Source of the DNA: DATFVJ01 sp963820395
GTDB lineage: Bacteria > Actinomycetota > Actinomycetes > Streptosporangiales > Streptosporangiaceae
Reading direction: 5' to 3'
DNA length: 64,000 nt
Assembly: GCA_963820395.1 (NCBI GenBank)
Contig: CAWGAE010000012.1
Location: 62,001-126,000 of the forward strand
Shown: positions 34,745 through 43,715 of the stretch, in pieces
How positions within the stretch are numbered: position 1 is the stretch's first letter
How the letters are laid out: each line of letters starts with the position of its first letter
Made by a program: the position numbers and the translations under genes
Notes under the pieces: model-generated
Told to the model about the DNA's origin: nothing
The model's input: only the letters and a program-made list of their open reading frames with translations
Database searches by the model: none

Positions 34745-35155
34745 GGTGTGACGGACGGCCACTGCTTGCAGGCCTACACCGTCCTCGATCAACACGGTGT
34801 CCGCCAGACGCTGCGCCAGAACAGCCTCAATCGCCAGGCTGAGGTCGAGTCCGGGGTAGACAGCGTCAGTGAGTTCACCGACCGCCCTCATGATGCTAGG
34901 TAGATCCTTGTCGCCGACCCCGGACACCCTTGTCGATCTTGAGTCGGAGGCCGGGTTCACGGGACTGGACATGATGGCGGTGAGGAAACGCGGCCAGAAC
35001 CCGTACTTCTGATACAAGCCCACATGCTTGGTGCTCTGCGCGAAGGTGAACAGCCCGACGTGGTGCGTCTTCCAGGTTGCGGAGAGTTCCATCGTCGAGT
35101 CTCGCAGACGCTGCGCGATTGCCCGGTCCCAGTACTCGGGAGCGATGGTCAACGG
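34745..35155 (-). pseudogene. GNAT N-acetyltransferase-like, truncated at both ends
   Basis: The minus strand gives HVGLFTFAQSTKHVGLYQKYGFWPRFLTAIMS, a GNAT motif B region, and further on LTDAVYPGLDLSLAIEAVLAQRLADTVLIEDG, which belongs to the second half of such proteins. The acetyl-CoA-binding motif A is lacking at the front, and the tail changes into unrelated sequence where the IS701 fragment begins, so the transposon scrap probably replaced the 3' end. Confidence 0.6.
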
Positions 35156-35447
35156 GCCTCAATCAACGGGCCGAAGAACCCGGCGCTGCGCAGGTGAGGT
35201 GTGACGGCGCCCAACGGCGTGCTTCAGGTAACGCCAGATCCGGGGCTGGCATGGCGGCCCAGCACTCGTCACGGGCGGTCCCTCGGGGATGCAGATCCAT
35301 CGCTGCCAGTTCGGCGAGGACCCGGAGATCTCGCAGCTGCGGCAGCTTTGGCAGACCACCCGCGCACCTATAGCTTCGGGGGGCGATGACGATACCGGAT
35401 TCGCCACGCCGCTGGCGCGCCGGAAAGGTCGCGTAGCATGCACCGCG

Positions 35448-36266
35448 CTAAAAGTCGAAGCGGAATACCCGTATCGCATTCCGCATGGCAGGAATTCTGC
35501 TCAACAGCTGGTACAGAACGCGGTAAGCCCTAACCGGGATCTTCGGGAATTGCGATATGACGGCGATGTTCATGACGTGCCGCAGCCGCGGATCCAACCG
35601 TTCGACCTCCCGGCCATCACGGATCGGCCAGCCCATGTTGAACGACCCGTATGGTCCGGGCAGCATGTTGGAGACTCGGACGACCCAGGGGCTCAGCCCG
35701 TCGAAGATCAGCACGCCGGTGGGGAAATGATCGGTCAATCGCCGTAGCAATTGCCGGACGTCATCTTCGGTGAGGTACATCAGCAGCCCTTCGGCGATCA
35801 CCAGCACGGAGTGCTCCGTGGGGATCTCGTCCAGCCACGCCGGGTCGGTCACCGAGGCGCCGATCATCCGGTATCGGTCGTGTTCTGGATAGAACTGGCG
35901 GCGTAGGTCGATGACGTCGGGATAGTCGACGTCGAACCAGCGGACACCGGCGGGCAGGCCGAGACGGGACGCGCGGCTGTCCAGTCCGCAGCCAAGTTGC
36001 AGCACGGTGGCGTCTGGGTGGCGGCTGAGGAAATCGATGGCCCACAGGTCGAGCTGTTTCGCACGCAAAACCACAAGGTACCGGTCGCCCGCCGTCATGC
36101 GTATCTTCAGAGAGCCGAAGTCGTAGTCGATGCGGCGTATCACGTCTGCTGCAGCGTGGTCGGCGAGGATCGAGTCCTTCGAACGGCTCTCTAGCGCCCG
36201 GAGGTACAGCGTCACGAGCAGGGTCCACTTCACCCCGCTGAAGTCGACTTTGTGGATGTCCATCAA
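35448..36266 (-). CDS. LCMT-type SAM-dependent methyltransferase
   Basis: 272 residues. The SAM-binding motif is VLQLGCGLDSRASRLGLPAGVRWFDVDYPDVI, followed by SVLVIAEGLLMYLTEDDVRQLLRRL, both signatures of the leucine-carboxyl-methyltransferase/PPM family used in bacteria to methylate carboxyl or hydroxyl groups of small molecules. It starts at ATG 36266 (ATG 36263 is adjacent). It stands alone, so no substrate can be deduced. The 290 bases downstream, before the acetyltransferase relic, hold no recognised gene. Confidence 0.88.
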   Translation of the reverse strand: MMDIHKVDFSGVKWTLLVTLYLRALESRSKDSILADHAAADVIRRIDYDFGSLKIRMTAGDRYLVVLRAKQLDLWAIDFLSRHPDATVLQLGCGLDSRASRLGLPAGVRWFDVDYPDVIDLRRQFYPEHDRYRMIGASVTDPAWLDEIPTEHSVLVIAEGLLMYLTEDDVRQLLRRLTDHFPTGVLIFDGLSPWVVRVSNMLPGPYGSFNMGWPIRDGREVERLDPRLRHVMNIAVISQFPKIPVRAYRVLYQLLSRIPAMRNAIRVFRFDF

Positions 36267-36622
36267 GCACTTCTTTCGCCTGGCCGAGCGCTCTTCGCGG
36301 GTTGCTCGCGGTACGCGCCTTCGACGAGATCTTCGCCGGCGAGGGGGTGAAGATGCTGCCGGTCAGCCACGGCGTAGTTCATTGCTCCCTCGCTGTCAAA
36401 CTGCTGTGAGACATGACGATCACGTAAGTCTTTGTTCTAGCAAGGCGAGAAGGGATCTTCGAAGTCCCCCGCGATCGCCGCTCTCGGCAAAAGACGACGG
36501 TCACGCTGTTCACCGGGATGGGTCGCCGACGGCCCATTGGGCGATGCCGGGGAAGAAGGTTCGACGGCGCCCAGATGCTGGGTGGCGCTCATGCGCGGCG
36601 CCTCGGCCAGGTCGGCCATAAA
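36267..36622 (+). pseudogene. Gene-poor stretch with a possible integrase scrap
   Basis: At about 36315-36360 the plus strand reads AVRAFDEIFAGEGVKMLP, like the segment around the second catalytic Asp of rve-type integrases (FD-x-x-F-x-x-x-G-V-K). The following conserved motif is not there. The rest of the stretch shows nothing. Confidence 0.3.
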
Positions 36623-37627
36623 CTACTGTGACGTCGAGCAGGAGGACTGCCATGCCGAATCTGCTCTGCACCGGGGCGACGCTGCAGTGCTCGTTTGGTA
36701 CCACGCCGGCGACGTGATGCCCGCCCAGATACCAGTGATCGGCTCGGCCGTGGCCGCATGGCCGTCACGGCGCAGGTGATAAGCCGCCTCGATCGTCGCG
36801 AGCACGTTGTAATGAGTGATCCGCTGACCGTACCTCCCGGGCTTGACGACCTGCCCGACGAAAATCGTCGGGATTTGGTTCGCCGCGCTCCCGTCGTCCT
36901 CGTCCCAGGTGACGATGAGCAGGCTGTGATGGGTCAGCGCCCAGTGGGCGTAACCGCCGAGGTGCTCCCGCAGCCAGGAATCCCCGGTCGCCACAGAGCA
37001 GTCGTGCATGTCGTCGCACAGATTGGGGATCACCCACGACACAGTGGGCAGCGCGCCCAGCTGCGAGCTGGTGAAGCTCGACAGCGGTTGGCTAGCGGAA
37101 GCAGGTACGTTCGCGAAGTTCACCCAGGGTACGTGCTTGCGCGCGTACTCACCGCTCACGCAGATCCTCGAACCCACGGCCGGAAGACTCTCCGCAAAGC
37201 CAGTGAAGGATCCGCGCGCGGCGGCCAGATCCGCGGCCAGGTTTGGCGACGTGAACGTATGCGGGCAACTGTCGTCAGTGATGCCGTGCGTGGAGCCGGA
37301 GAACAGCGCTAGGTAGTTCGGCTCGCTCGGGTGAGTCACCGCGAACGACCGGGTGAACAGGGCGCCCTCACGGATCAGGCTGTTGATGAACGGCGCGGCA
37401 GCGTTGCCGACGATGTCGCCGTATGAGTGGTTCTCGAAGACGACGAGCACGATGTGAGCCGGCGTGGGCACGGCCGATACGCCGGGCGCCGACGATGCGG
37501 ATGCGCTGGGCGCTGCCGCCGTGGCGGAGGTCGTCGGCCCAGGCCCGGTCGCGGGCGCAGCGCCACCGCACGCCGCGGCCAGGGCGGCGAAGAAGATGAA
37601 CGCCCTGCGGAACAGACGCCGGCTGGT
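36623..37627 (-). CDS. Phosphoesterase-family lipoprotein (PF04185-like)
   Basis: About 334 residues from ATG 37627 (MTSRRLFRRAFIFFAALAAACGG, a lipobox with Cys near residue 21), then an Ala/Ser/Thr/Pro-rich spacer. The catalytic region resembles bacterial acid phosphatase/phospholipase C-like phosphoesterases: HIVLVVFENHSYGDIVGN, THPSEPNYLALFSGST, and LLIVTWDEDDGSAANQIPTIFVG. It would act on phosphate esters at the outer membrane face. It is the second gene of a pair, lying a few bases after the PEBP-like lipoprotein gene; ATG 37639 is an alternative start. Confidence 0.85.
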   Translation of the reverse strand, partial: TSRRLFRRAFIFFAALAAACGGAAPATGPGPTTSATAAAPSASASSAPGVSAVPTPAHIVLVVFENHSYGDIVGNAAAPFINSLIREGALFTRSFAVTHPSEPNYLALFSGSTHGITDDSCPHTFTSPNLAADLAAARGSFTGFAESLPAVGSRICVSGEYARKHVPWVNFANVPASASQPLSSFTSSQLGALPTVSWVIPNLCDDMHDCSVATGDSWLREHLGGYAHWALTHHSLLIVTWDEDDGSAANQIPTIFVGQVVKPGRYGQRITHYNVLATIEAAYHLRRDGHAATAEPITGIWAGITSPAWYQTSTAASPRCRADSAWQSSCSTSQ

Positions 37628-37645
37628 CATAGAAGACACCTCCGG

Positions 37646-38272
37646 TCAGCCGCTGCTGAACAACCCTATAAGACGGCCGGAGGCGACAGCATTCGTCTTG
37701 ATCGCGTCAAGCGCTTCCCGCACGGCAACTCCGTCAGGCAGTTCCAGCCGTCTTTGCTCCGCGTAGATCGTGAAGCGGTAGTGGTGAGTTCCGCTGGGCG
37801 GGCACGGGCCCATGTAGGCGGGCTGGCCACCGCTGTTACGGGCCTGCGCCGCGCCTGCTGGAATGCGCCCGTTCACGATCCCGGTGGCCGTGGGTGGCAG
37901 GTTAAACACGACCCAATGTGTGTACGTGCCACCTGGTGCGTCCGGATCATCGACCACCAAGGCGACGCTCACAGCGCCGGCCGGCAGCCCGCTCCAGGTC
38001 AGCGGTGGCGCGGTGTTGCTGCCCATGCATGTGAACCTGGCCGGGATCGGCGTGCCTGCCGTGAAGGCCGGGCTACGCACGATGATCGTGACGGGCGCTG
38101 CCGATGCCGCGGTTGGCGTTACCGAGGTGACAGCCGCACGCGCAGGTGATCGGGACGCGCCGCCAGGCCCGTCGGCGTTCCCGCCACATGCTGCCAAGAA
38201 CAGGCTGGTGAGTACGGTGGCAACCGTAGCGGCCACGCGGCTGCAGCCTGCGCCGCCGCGATATGCGTTCAA
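37646..38272 (-). CDS. YbhB/YbcL (PEBP)-like lipoprotein
   Basis: 208 residues with a lipoprotein signal (VATVLTSLFLAACGG) and a linker, then the phosphatidylethanolamine-binding-protein fold: IIVRSPAFTAGTPIPARFTC, PLTWSGLPAGAVSVALVVDDPDAPGGTYTHWVVFNLP, and the ligand-pocket motif YMGPCPPSGTHHYRFTIYA. Function of bacterial members is unknown, though the ligand pocket is conserved. It is transcribed ahead of the phosphoesterase lipoprotein and both are predicted to be on the cell surface. Confidence 0.9.
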   Translation of the reverse strand: MNAYRGGAGCSRVAATVATVLTSLFLAACGGNADGPGGASRSPARAAVTSVTPTAASAAPVTIIVRSPAFTAGTPIPARFTCMGSNTAPPLTWSGLPAGAVSVALVVDDPDAPGGTYTHWVVFNLPPTATGIVNGRIPAGAAQARNSGGQPAYMGPCPPSGTHHYRFTIYAEQRRLELPDGVAVREALDAIKTNAVASGRLIGLFSSG

Positions 38273-38439
38273 TAGCAGGCGAATGGCGGACCTCCCGGCG
38301 ACATGGTTTGCTCTGCGGCCGCGTCAGGTGCCACCGCCAGCGACAGGTGCGCACCCGCTCGGCATAATCGCGCACTTTCGCCGCCGCCCAAGTGCGCGAC
38401 ACACTGCTGAGGGTACGTGGGCCTGAATCCTCCCTTGGC

Positions 38440-38740
38440 GGCGTTGGTACGGTGCGCCCAATCTTCCATCCCGGGACGGTGGGCTGCCTAGCGTGACGCG
38501 GGTAGGTCCAGCTCCTGGCGCGCAGCTCGCGGTGCCATCGCAACAATGTTGCGGGCATGATGACGAACGCGCCGAAGCGCGTCCATGGCAGCATCCGCGA
38601 TAGGGCGGCCAGCAGTACCGATCAGCGGCCAGGCCGGGACGGCTGACCTGCTGCGGCAGTACCGGCAGCTGGTGACGCAATACCAGGACCCCGATGTCCT
38701 TGGCCGTACCCCGCGAATGCGAGCAGCATCATGCCCGGAG
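38440..38740 (-). pseudogene. Integrase-type transposase fragment
   Basis: The minus strand reads RHQLPVLPQQVSRPGLAADR in one frame and LLAALSRMLPWTRFGAFVIMPATLLRWHRELRARSWTYPR in another; joined, they match residues about 40-110 of actinobacterial rve-type integrases (LLAALSRLLPR-x-R then TPATLLRWHR). The catalytic domain is absent. Confidence 0.65.
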
Positions 38741-38804
38741 AGCCCAACAGCTCGCAGACGCGGCCGTCGGCTGCCTGACGTAGACCTAGCTAAGGGCAGC
38801 GGAG

Positions 38805-39272
38805 TCAGCCCGGCACGAAGGCGTCGGCGTAGTCGTGAGCGAACTGCCCGATGTCCCGTGCCTGCTGCCCGGTGACCTCGGCGACGCTGGGGTAGACGGC
38901 GGCGGCCTCGCCACGGGCGTAGTGAGCGTAGTCCTCGAGCAGCCCGTCAATCTGCCAGGGCGGCAAGACCTTACGCAGGCTCTCGGCGAAGACCTCTGGC
39001 GGTGCGTCCACGAACGTGATCTCCCGTCCGAGCGCGGCGCTCAGGGCGACGGCGATGTCGTCATGAGTGATCGCGGCCGGGCCGGTGATCGTGTAGGTGC
39101 GGCCCTCATGTCCAGTCTCGGTGAGCGCCGCTGCCGCGACTGCGGCGATGTCGCGGACGTCGACCGTGCTCACCCGGGCATCGCCGATGGGTGCGAAAAA
39201 CCGGCCCTCGACGGAGATGGACCCGGCGAACGCGAGCACGCCCTGAAAGTACAGGTTCGGACGCAGGAACGT
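38805..39272 (-). pseudogene. NmrA-type NAD(P)-binding protein, C-terminal segment
   Basis: The frame gives TFLRPNLYFQGVLAF, FFAPIGDARVSTVDVRDIAAVAAAALTETGHEGRTYTITGP, then LSAALGREITFVDAPPEVFAESL, the second half of NmrA-like atypical SDR proteins. The preceding segment lies at 41021-41234, on the far side of an IS200/IS605-type element. If 39273-41020 is removed, ELGIGY joins TFLRPN in frame with no base lost or gained. Confidence 0.88.
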
Positions 39273-39284
39273 TTGACTCCCACT

Positions 39285-39300
39285 CCGCCCTGGAGGGCGG
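39285..39300. repeat. Subterminal hairpin at the tnpB end
   Basis: CCGCCCT-GG-AGGGCGG is a perfect 7-bp stem 12 bases inside the element end. By analogy this is the right-end structure recognised by TnpA, and it also lies where the guide (omega) RNA of TnpB would end. Confidence 0.75.
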
Positions 39301-39313
39301 GGATTCCCGCCTG

Positions 39314-40520
39314 TCACGCCGCTTTCCGGCGCGACTTCGGGTGGGTTCCTGCTTCGCCGCGCTGCGCCAGGGCAAGTTCTGGTCTTACCTGCGCTCCACA
39401 GGCTGTCACCGCCAGTCCGGCGGCCTTCGCGACGTTGACCGCCGCGTTGATGTCCCGGTCCAGCCAAGTCCCGCACGCCCGGCACTGCCAGGCGCGGACG
39501 TGCAGCGGCTTGGGGCCGTCTTTTAGCCCGCACGCCGAGCATGTCTGCGAGGTGGGGACGAAGCGGCCGATCCGGTGGAACTCCCGGCCGTACAGCCGGG
39601 CCTTGTACTCCAGCATCGCCGTGAAGCCGGACCACCCGGCGTCGTGGACGGACTTGGCCATGCGGGTGCGGGCGAGTCCCTTGACCGCCAGGTCTTCCAC
39701 GGCGACCGCTTGGTTTTCGCGGATCAGGGCGGTGGAGAGCTGGTGGTGGAACTCGCGCCGCGCGTCAGCCACCTGCGCGTGGGCACGGGCGACCTTCCCC
39801 CGGGCCTTGGCCCGGTTCCTGCTGCCTTTCTGCTTGCGGGACAAGCTTCGCTGTGCCTGCCTGAGCTTCTTTGCTGCCCGCCGCAGGAACCGGGGGGAGG
39901 CGACCTTCCGCCCGTCGGGCAGGACCGCGAAATGGGTCAGCCCGAGGTCGATACCGGTTGCCTGCTCAGCCGCCGGCAGCGTGCCCGGCTCGGTCTCCAC
40001 GGCGAAGCTCGCGAAGTACCGGCCCGCACAGTCCCCGATGACGGTCACGCTGGACGGATCGGAGGGCAGATCGCGGGACCACCGGACTTCGATGTCCCCG
40101 ATCTTCGGCAGCCGCAGTTTCCCGTTCGCCAGCACCCGGAACCGGGCGTTGGCCGTGAACCGGACCGCCTGCCTGTGATCCTTGCGGGATTTGAAGCGGG
40201 GCGGCCCGATCTTGGGGCCTTTCCGCTTCCCGGTGACCGAGGCGAAGAAATTCCGGTACGCCGTGTTCGGGTCCGGCCAAAGACTGCTGGCCGACCACGG
40301 CGGACACCCCGCCCAGCCACGCCCGCGCCGGGGTCGCTTTCGCCGTGGTGAGCCGGGCCGGCGGTTGCGCGTCGCTGATATACGGCAGCCCGGCTGCGTC
40401 AGCCTCCCGCCGGGTGCGCAGCCCGTCGTTGAACACCACCCGCGCGCAGCCGAACGCCCTGGCCAGCGCCGCGCGCTGGCCAGGCGAGGGGTAAAGGCGG
40501 TAGTTGTACCGGAGCCGCAC
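39314..40520 (-). pseudogene. tnpB: TnpB RNA-guided nuclease, one frameshift
   Basis: Full homology runs from GTG 40520 (RLRYNYRLYPSPGQRAALARAFGCARVVFNDGL) to GLAVTACGAQ near 39370, about 400 codons. The frame changes once near 40276: GQQSLAGP is followed by NTAYRNFFASVTG only if one G in the GGCCGGACCC context is dropped. Downstream all nuclease features are intact: the RuvC Asp in GIDLGLTHFAVL, the Glu in VAVEDLAVKGL, the third Asp in DRDINAAVNVA, and the zinc ribbon CSACG and CRACG. If the frameshift is real the nuclease is inactive; an internal start (Met within 39314-40543) would lack the first wedge-domain strands. Confidence 0.88.
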
Positions 40521-40541
40521 CCGCTCAGTATACTTGGTTTC

Positions 40542-40958
40542 ATGGCCAGCTATGGCGCTGTACGCACCGGCAGGCACTGTGTTTTCGTCCTGCACGTCCA
40601 CTTGGTTTTCGTCACCAAGTACCGGCATCCCGTGTTCACCGCCGCGCATCTGGCCCGGATGGAGGAGATCATGCGCGACGTATCCGCGGACTTCGGGTGC
40701 GAACTGGCCGCGTTCAACGGCGAGGCGAACCACGTGCACCTGCTGGTGAACTTCCCGCCTACGGTGGCTATCTCGCGGCTCGTCAACAGCCTTAAAGGGG
40801 TATCGTCGCGGCGGCTGCGGCAGGAGTTCCCCGACCTCGCACCGCATTACTGGCGGGCACGGCGGCTGTGGTCGGGCTCCTACTTCGCCGGATCGCCCGG
40901 CGGCGCGCCTATCAGCGCCCTGCGCCACTACATCGAGCAGCAGGATCGTCCGTCCTGA
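40542..40958 (+). CDS. tnpA: IS200/IS605 TnpA (Y1 HUH transposase)
   Basis: 138 residues, intact. TnpA excises and integrates its element as a single-stranded circle. The start reads MASYGAVRTGRHCVFVLHVHLVFVTKYR, the HUH motif is in GEANHVHLLVNF, and the nucleophilic Tyr is about residue 130 in LRHYIEQQ. ATG 40542 lies 21 bases from the tnpB start on the other strand. Since tnpA is complete, the element may still be mobile. Confidence 0.93.
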   Translation: MASYGAVRTGRHCVFVLHVHLVFVTKYRHPVFTAAHLARMEEIMRDVSADFGCELAAFNGEANHVHLLVNFPPTVAISRLVNSLKGVSSRRLRQEFPDLAPHYWRARRLWSGSYFAGSPGGAPISALRHYIEQQDRPS

Positions 40959-40985
40959 CCGGCTCACGTCCGTCCGCCTTCACCA

Positions 40986-41001
40986 CCGGCCTGAAGGCCG
41001 G
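40986..41001. repeat. Subterminal hairpin at the tnpA end
   Basis: CCGGCCT-GA-AGGCCGG is a perfect 7-bp stem 19 bases inside the element boundary at 41020, the expected left-end recognition hairpin for TnpA. Confidence 0.75.
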
Positions 41002-41020
41002 CGCATCGGCGGACACTTTG

Positions 41021-41234
41021 GTAGCCGATCCCCAGCTCACCGATCCGGCGTTCCACCGCGGCGTGCCAGCGCAAGAAACGCACCGGCGACGCCTCGTCCG
41101 CAGCGAACTGAGACAACACCACCACCTGCTCCACACCGGCCTCGGCTGCGGTCTCGGCAAACCGCAACTGCTGCGCCTCGGCGTGCTCCGACGAGGGCGT
41201 AACCAGAAAGGCCCGGCCGGCCCCGGGTCCTCAA
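41021..41234 (-). pseudogene. NmrA-type protein, middle segment
   Basis: The frame reads GAGRAFLVTPSSEHAEAQQLRFAETAAEAGVEQVVVLSQFAADEASPVRFL then ERRIGELGIGY and is cut by the IS200/IS605-type element. Upstream a stop appears seven codons before GAGRAF and no GxxGxxG start region is found, so the gene had also lost its cofactor-binding N-terminus. Confidence 0.8.
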
Positions 41235-41414
41235 CACGGCCGTGACCTCGGGCTTGAAATCATCCGTCTCCGAGCGTCTCCGAACCGGGAACTTCCCGTA
41301 CGTCGTGGCGGCGTGACCCGCTGGGATTCTCGGGCGCATAACGCCATTGCACGTCGACTGGGCGGTGACCACCTGTCCACCCCGGCGGCATGCCACCGCA
41401 GGCCCGCGATCAGG

Positions 41415-42083
41415 TTACCGGCGGGCGTCAGCCAGCGCGGCGCGCACCGTGTCGGCGCCGGCGGGGGTACCTTTTTCGTCGTCGAAGGAGCCGTATGGGG
41501 CAGCGTAGGCGGGCATGCCGGGCTGCTGACGCCATCCTTCGGACAGCTGCCCGGCGTCGACCGTGCCGTAGCCGATCGAGTCCAGAAACGCACTCACTGC
41601 CGCTTTCGCATCCGGGTGGTCGCCGACGATGGGCAGATAGCTGCGGTCGGGCGCGCCCGGGGGGCGGGCCAGTGAGTTCAGGTGCTTATAAAAGATGTTA
41701 TTGAAGGCTTTTACGATCGCGGACGCGGGCAGGTGCCGTTGCAGCAGCTCGCTGCTGGTAGTCGATCCGGTGTCCAGGTCGGCGATCTGGCCGTCGCGGC
41801 CGGGATAGTAGTTGTTGGTGTCGATGACGGTCTTGCCGCCCAGCGGCCCAGCGGGCACGGTTCGGTGGGCCTTCAGCGGGATGCTGACCACTACGATGTC
41901 CCCGGCGGCGGCCGCTTCGGCACCGGTCGCCGCCCGGGCCGTCGGCCCGAGGCCACGTACGAGGCCAGCGAGCGTCTCGGGCCCACGCGAGTTACTCAAG
42001 ATCACCGAGTGCCCGGCCGTCACCGCGAGCCCGGCGACCGTGCCGCCGATGTGTCCGCTGCCGATAAAACCCACAGTCGCCAT
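41415..42083 (-). CDS. F420-dependent NADP reductase-like protein
   Basis: 222 residues. MATVGFIGSGHIGGTVAGLAVTAGHSVILSNSRGPETL is the nucleotide-binding start of the NADP oxidoreductase coenzyme-F420-dependent family, followed by AAAGDIVVVSIPLKAHRTVP, TVIDTNNYYPGRDGQI and ASAIVKAFNNIFYKHL. Such proteins transfer hydride between F420 and NADP or act on related substrates. It starts at ATG 42083. It is intact amid decayed neighbours and has no operon partner. Confidence 0.88.
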   Translation of the reverse strand: MATVGFIGSGHIGGTVAGLAVTAGHSVILSNSRGPETLAGLVRGLGPTARAATGAEAAAAGDIVVVSIPLKAHRTVPAGPLGGKTVIDTNNYYPGRDGQIADLDTGSTTSSELLQRHLPASAIVKAFNNIFYKHLNSLARPPGAPDRSYLPIVGDHPDAKAAVSAFLDSIGYGTVDAGQLSEGWRQQPGMPAYAAPYGSFDDEKGTPAGADTVRAALADARR

Positions 42084-42351
42084 GGTGGGGCTAACCGTGG
42101 ACCACCGCCGATCATTCCGCTAAGTCTTTTTGACCGCCTATACGGCAGCCGTACTCGGTGACTTGATCATGGGAAAGTCTCCAAGCCGCGTAGCCGGGTG
42201 CGGGGTGGTACCAGCGGGCGCGGGCCTGGTGCCGACGTCGCCATCGGGACCAGAGCAGTCCGTCCGGGGGGCGGTCTGCCGGCTTCAAGGCCTTCCGGTA
42301 GTGGTGCGTTCAGCGTCTGGCAGTCGGCATTGCGGATGGGATTGGGGGCCC

Positions 42352-42570
42352 GCTGTTGTGGGCAGTGATAGCACGCAGGGCCGGCTGGGGCCGTGGCCGA
42401 TCTCGATGTCAGCCTGGACCAGGCGGGTGGCGGTCGCCAGCGCGTCGCCAGTGCCGGTGTTGCGCGCGAAGCGGGGATGTGCGCCGCCGGAGATCTGCAC
42501 CCTGAGCCGGTGGCCGGCGGCGAACCGGTGCGCGGTCGCGCTCATGGGCACCGTGATGCCCGAGCCGCGC
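42352..42570 (-). pseudogene. CocE/NonD hydrolase C-terminal fragment
   Basis: The minus strand reads GSGITVPMSATAHRFAAGHRLRVQISGGAHPRFARNTGTGDAL then ATATRLVQADIEI, the C-terminal jelly-roll of CocE/NonD (X-Pro dipeptidyl-peptidase-like) esterases. The alpha/beta-hydrolase part is gone. Confidence 0.75.
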
Positions 42571-43031
42571 TGGCGCCGCCCCGCACCCGCCCGGCGACGC
42601 GCAGCCCTCGTTCGGGTTCGCCAAGCCTGATGACGATTCCGGCGTGACCTTGAGCGCGTCAGGGTCGGCGATGGGCACTGTGCCGGGACTGTGCACCTCG
42701 CCCAGGTCGAAGGTCGATCACGGAGCGTGACTCCGTGGTCTGGGATGGAGCGCCCAGCATCACGGCGCCAGCCGTCGTCACGCTCGTCCTCCCCGCCCCA
42801 CCCGGCGATTCCGGCACCGACCCCGCCTGGTGGGCAGAAGCTCCGCCAAGCGGGGATGATCTCACCATGAACCGGGCAGAGCCACCATATGGGCACGGAC
42901 CGGCCCGACGCCCTAAAAGACGTAAGCATGGGGTCGGTCGAGCCCAGCTGGCGACCGCTGATGGGCATGGCGGGCTGGTTGACGACGCTGGCTGGGTCCC
43001 GGCCAACTACTGGCATGCCTGGTGATGGTTC
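42571..43031. other. No gene recognised
   Basis: 460 bases without a convincing gene. A very long minus-strand frame covering 42285-43880 is only the mirror of the repeats in the gene at 43032. Confidence 0.35.
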
Positions 43032-43715
43032 GTGGAGTACCGACCCGATGGCGAGATCGAGCCCTTCTGGGGTCACTGGACCACGCGCGACGAAGACCTG
43101 GAGCCGCAGCACCAGGCCGAAGCCGAGCCGTGGTCCCCGGCCGAAGCCGAGCCGTGGTCCCCGGCCGAAGCCGAGCCGTGGTCCCCGGCCGAAGCCGATT
43201 CCCCGGCCGAAGCCGAGCCGTGGTCCCCGGCCGGAGCCAAGCATGCGCCGCGCGGGAGCTGGCTGTCGTCCCGTTGGTTTGGCGGCTGTCTCGCCGCTGC
43301 CGCTGCCCTCGGTCTCTGCCTTGGTATCTGGGCGCTGTTCGTGGCCGGCTCCACTCAGGTCGTCAGGCGCGTGAATACGGTGAGACCGCGAGCGTCGACC
43401 GTGACGAGGTATATGACGCGGCGAGTCAGGCAGGTCGTCCCGCAACCAGCCCTGGCCCCGGCGCCGGTCACCGAGTGGGCGACGGCCGCAGCGCCGCCAC
43501 CTGACACGGTCACGATGACCCCGCCCGACGTGACGGTCACAGCCCGCGTGCCGGTGACGGTGCCCGTCAGCGTGCCGGTGACGGTGCCCGTCCGTGTCCC
43601 GGCGACGGTGACCGTCAGCGTGCCGGTGACGGTGCCCGTCCGTGTCCCGGCGACGGTGACCGTCAACGTGCCGACGACGGTGACCGTCACCGCCGAGCCG
43701 ACCGGCTCTCCGTAG
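43032..43715 (+). CDS. Repeat-rich single-pass membrane protein
   Basis: 227 residues from GTG 43032. The cytoplasmic part begins MEYRPDGEIEPFWGHWTTRDEDLEPQ and contains AEAEPWSP repeats (four full and one short copy). A single hydrophobic helix follows (GGCLAAAAALGLCLGIWALFVAGS, about residues 84-107). The outside part is basic, then becomes a Val/Thr/Pro tract made of repeats such as VPVTVPVRVPATVTV. No domain is recognised. It resembles a membrane-anchored stalk; a role in wall contact is a guess. It is not in an operon. Confidence 0.65.
   Translation: MEYRPDGEIEPFWGHWTTRDEDLEPQHQAEAEPWSPAEAEPWSPAEAEPWSPAEADSPAEAEPWSPAGAKHAPRGSWLSSRWFGGCLAAAAALGLCLGIWALFVAGSTQVVRRVNTVRPRASTVTRYMTRRVRQVVPQPALAPAPVTEWATAAAPPPDTVTMTPPDVTVTARVPVTVPVSVPVTVPVRVPATVTVSVPVTVPVRVPATVTVNVPTTVTVTAEPTGSP
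43125..43230 (+). repeat. 24-bp tandem repeat encoding AEAEPWSP
   Basis: GCCGAAGCCGAGCCGTGGTC plus CCCG is repeated in register, three copies followed by one with a deletion and one more nearly complete copy. Identity between copies is nearly perfect. Confidence 0.85.
43546..43690 (+). repeat. Val/Pro/Thr-coding tandem repeat, about 48-bp unit
   Basis: GTGCCGGTGACGGTGCCCGT and CCGGCGACGGTGACCGTCA alternate, giving two nearly perfect copies of a 48-bp unit plus partial copies, all in frame with the membrane protein. Confidence 0.8.

Larger units (their letters stand above)
39273..41020. mobile_element. IS200/IS605-type element with divergent tnpA and tnpB
   Basis: A 1748-bp element whose limits are defined by the reading frame of the interrupted NmrA-type gene. 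It carries tnpA (plus strand) and tnpB (minus strand) starting 21 bases apart in opposite directions, as in the IS605 group. Each end has a short hairpin instead of terminal inverted repeats (39285-39300 and 40986-41001), and there is no target duplication, as expected for single-stranded HUH transposition. The host sequence at the tnpA side is CTAC (minus strand). Confidence 0.9.
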
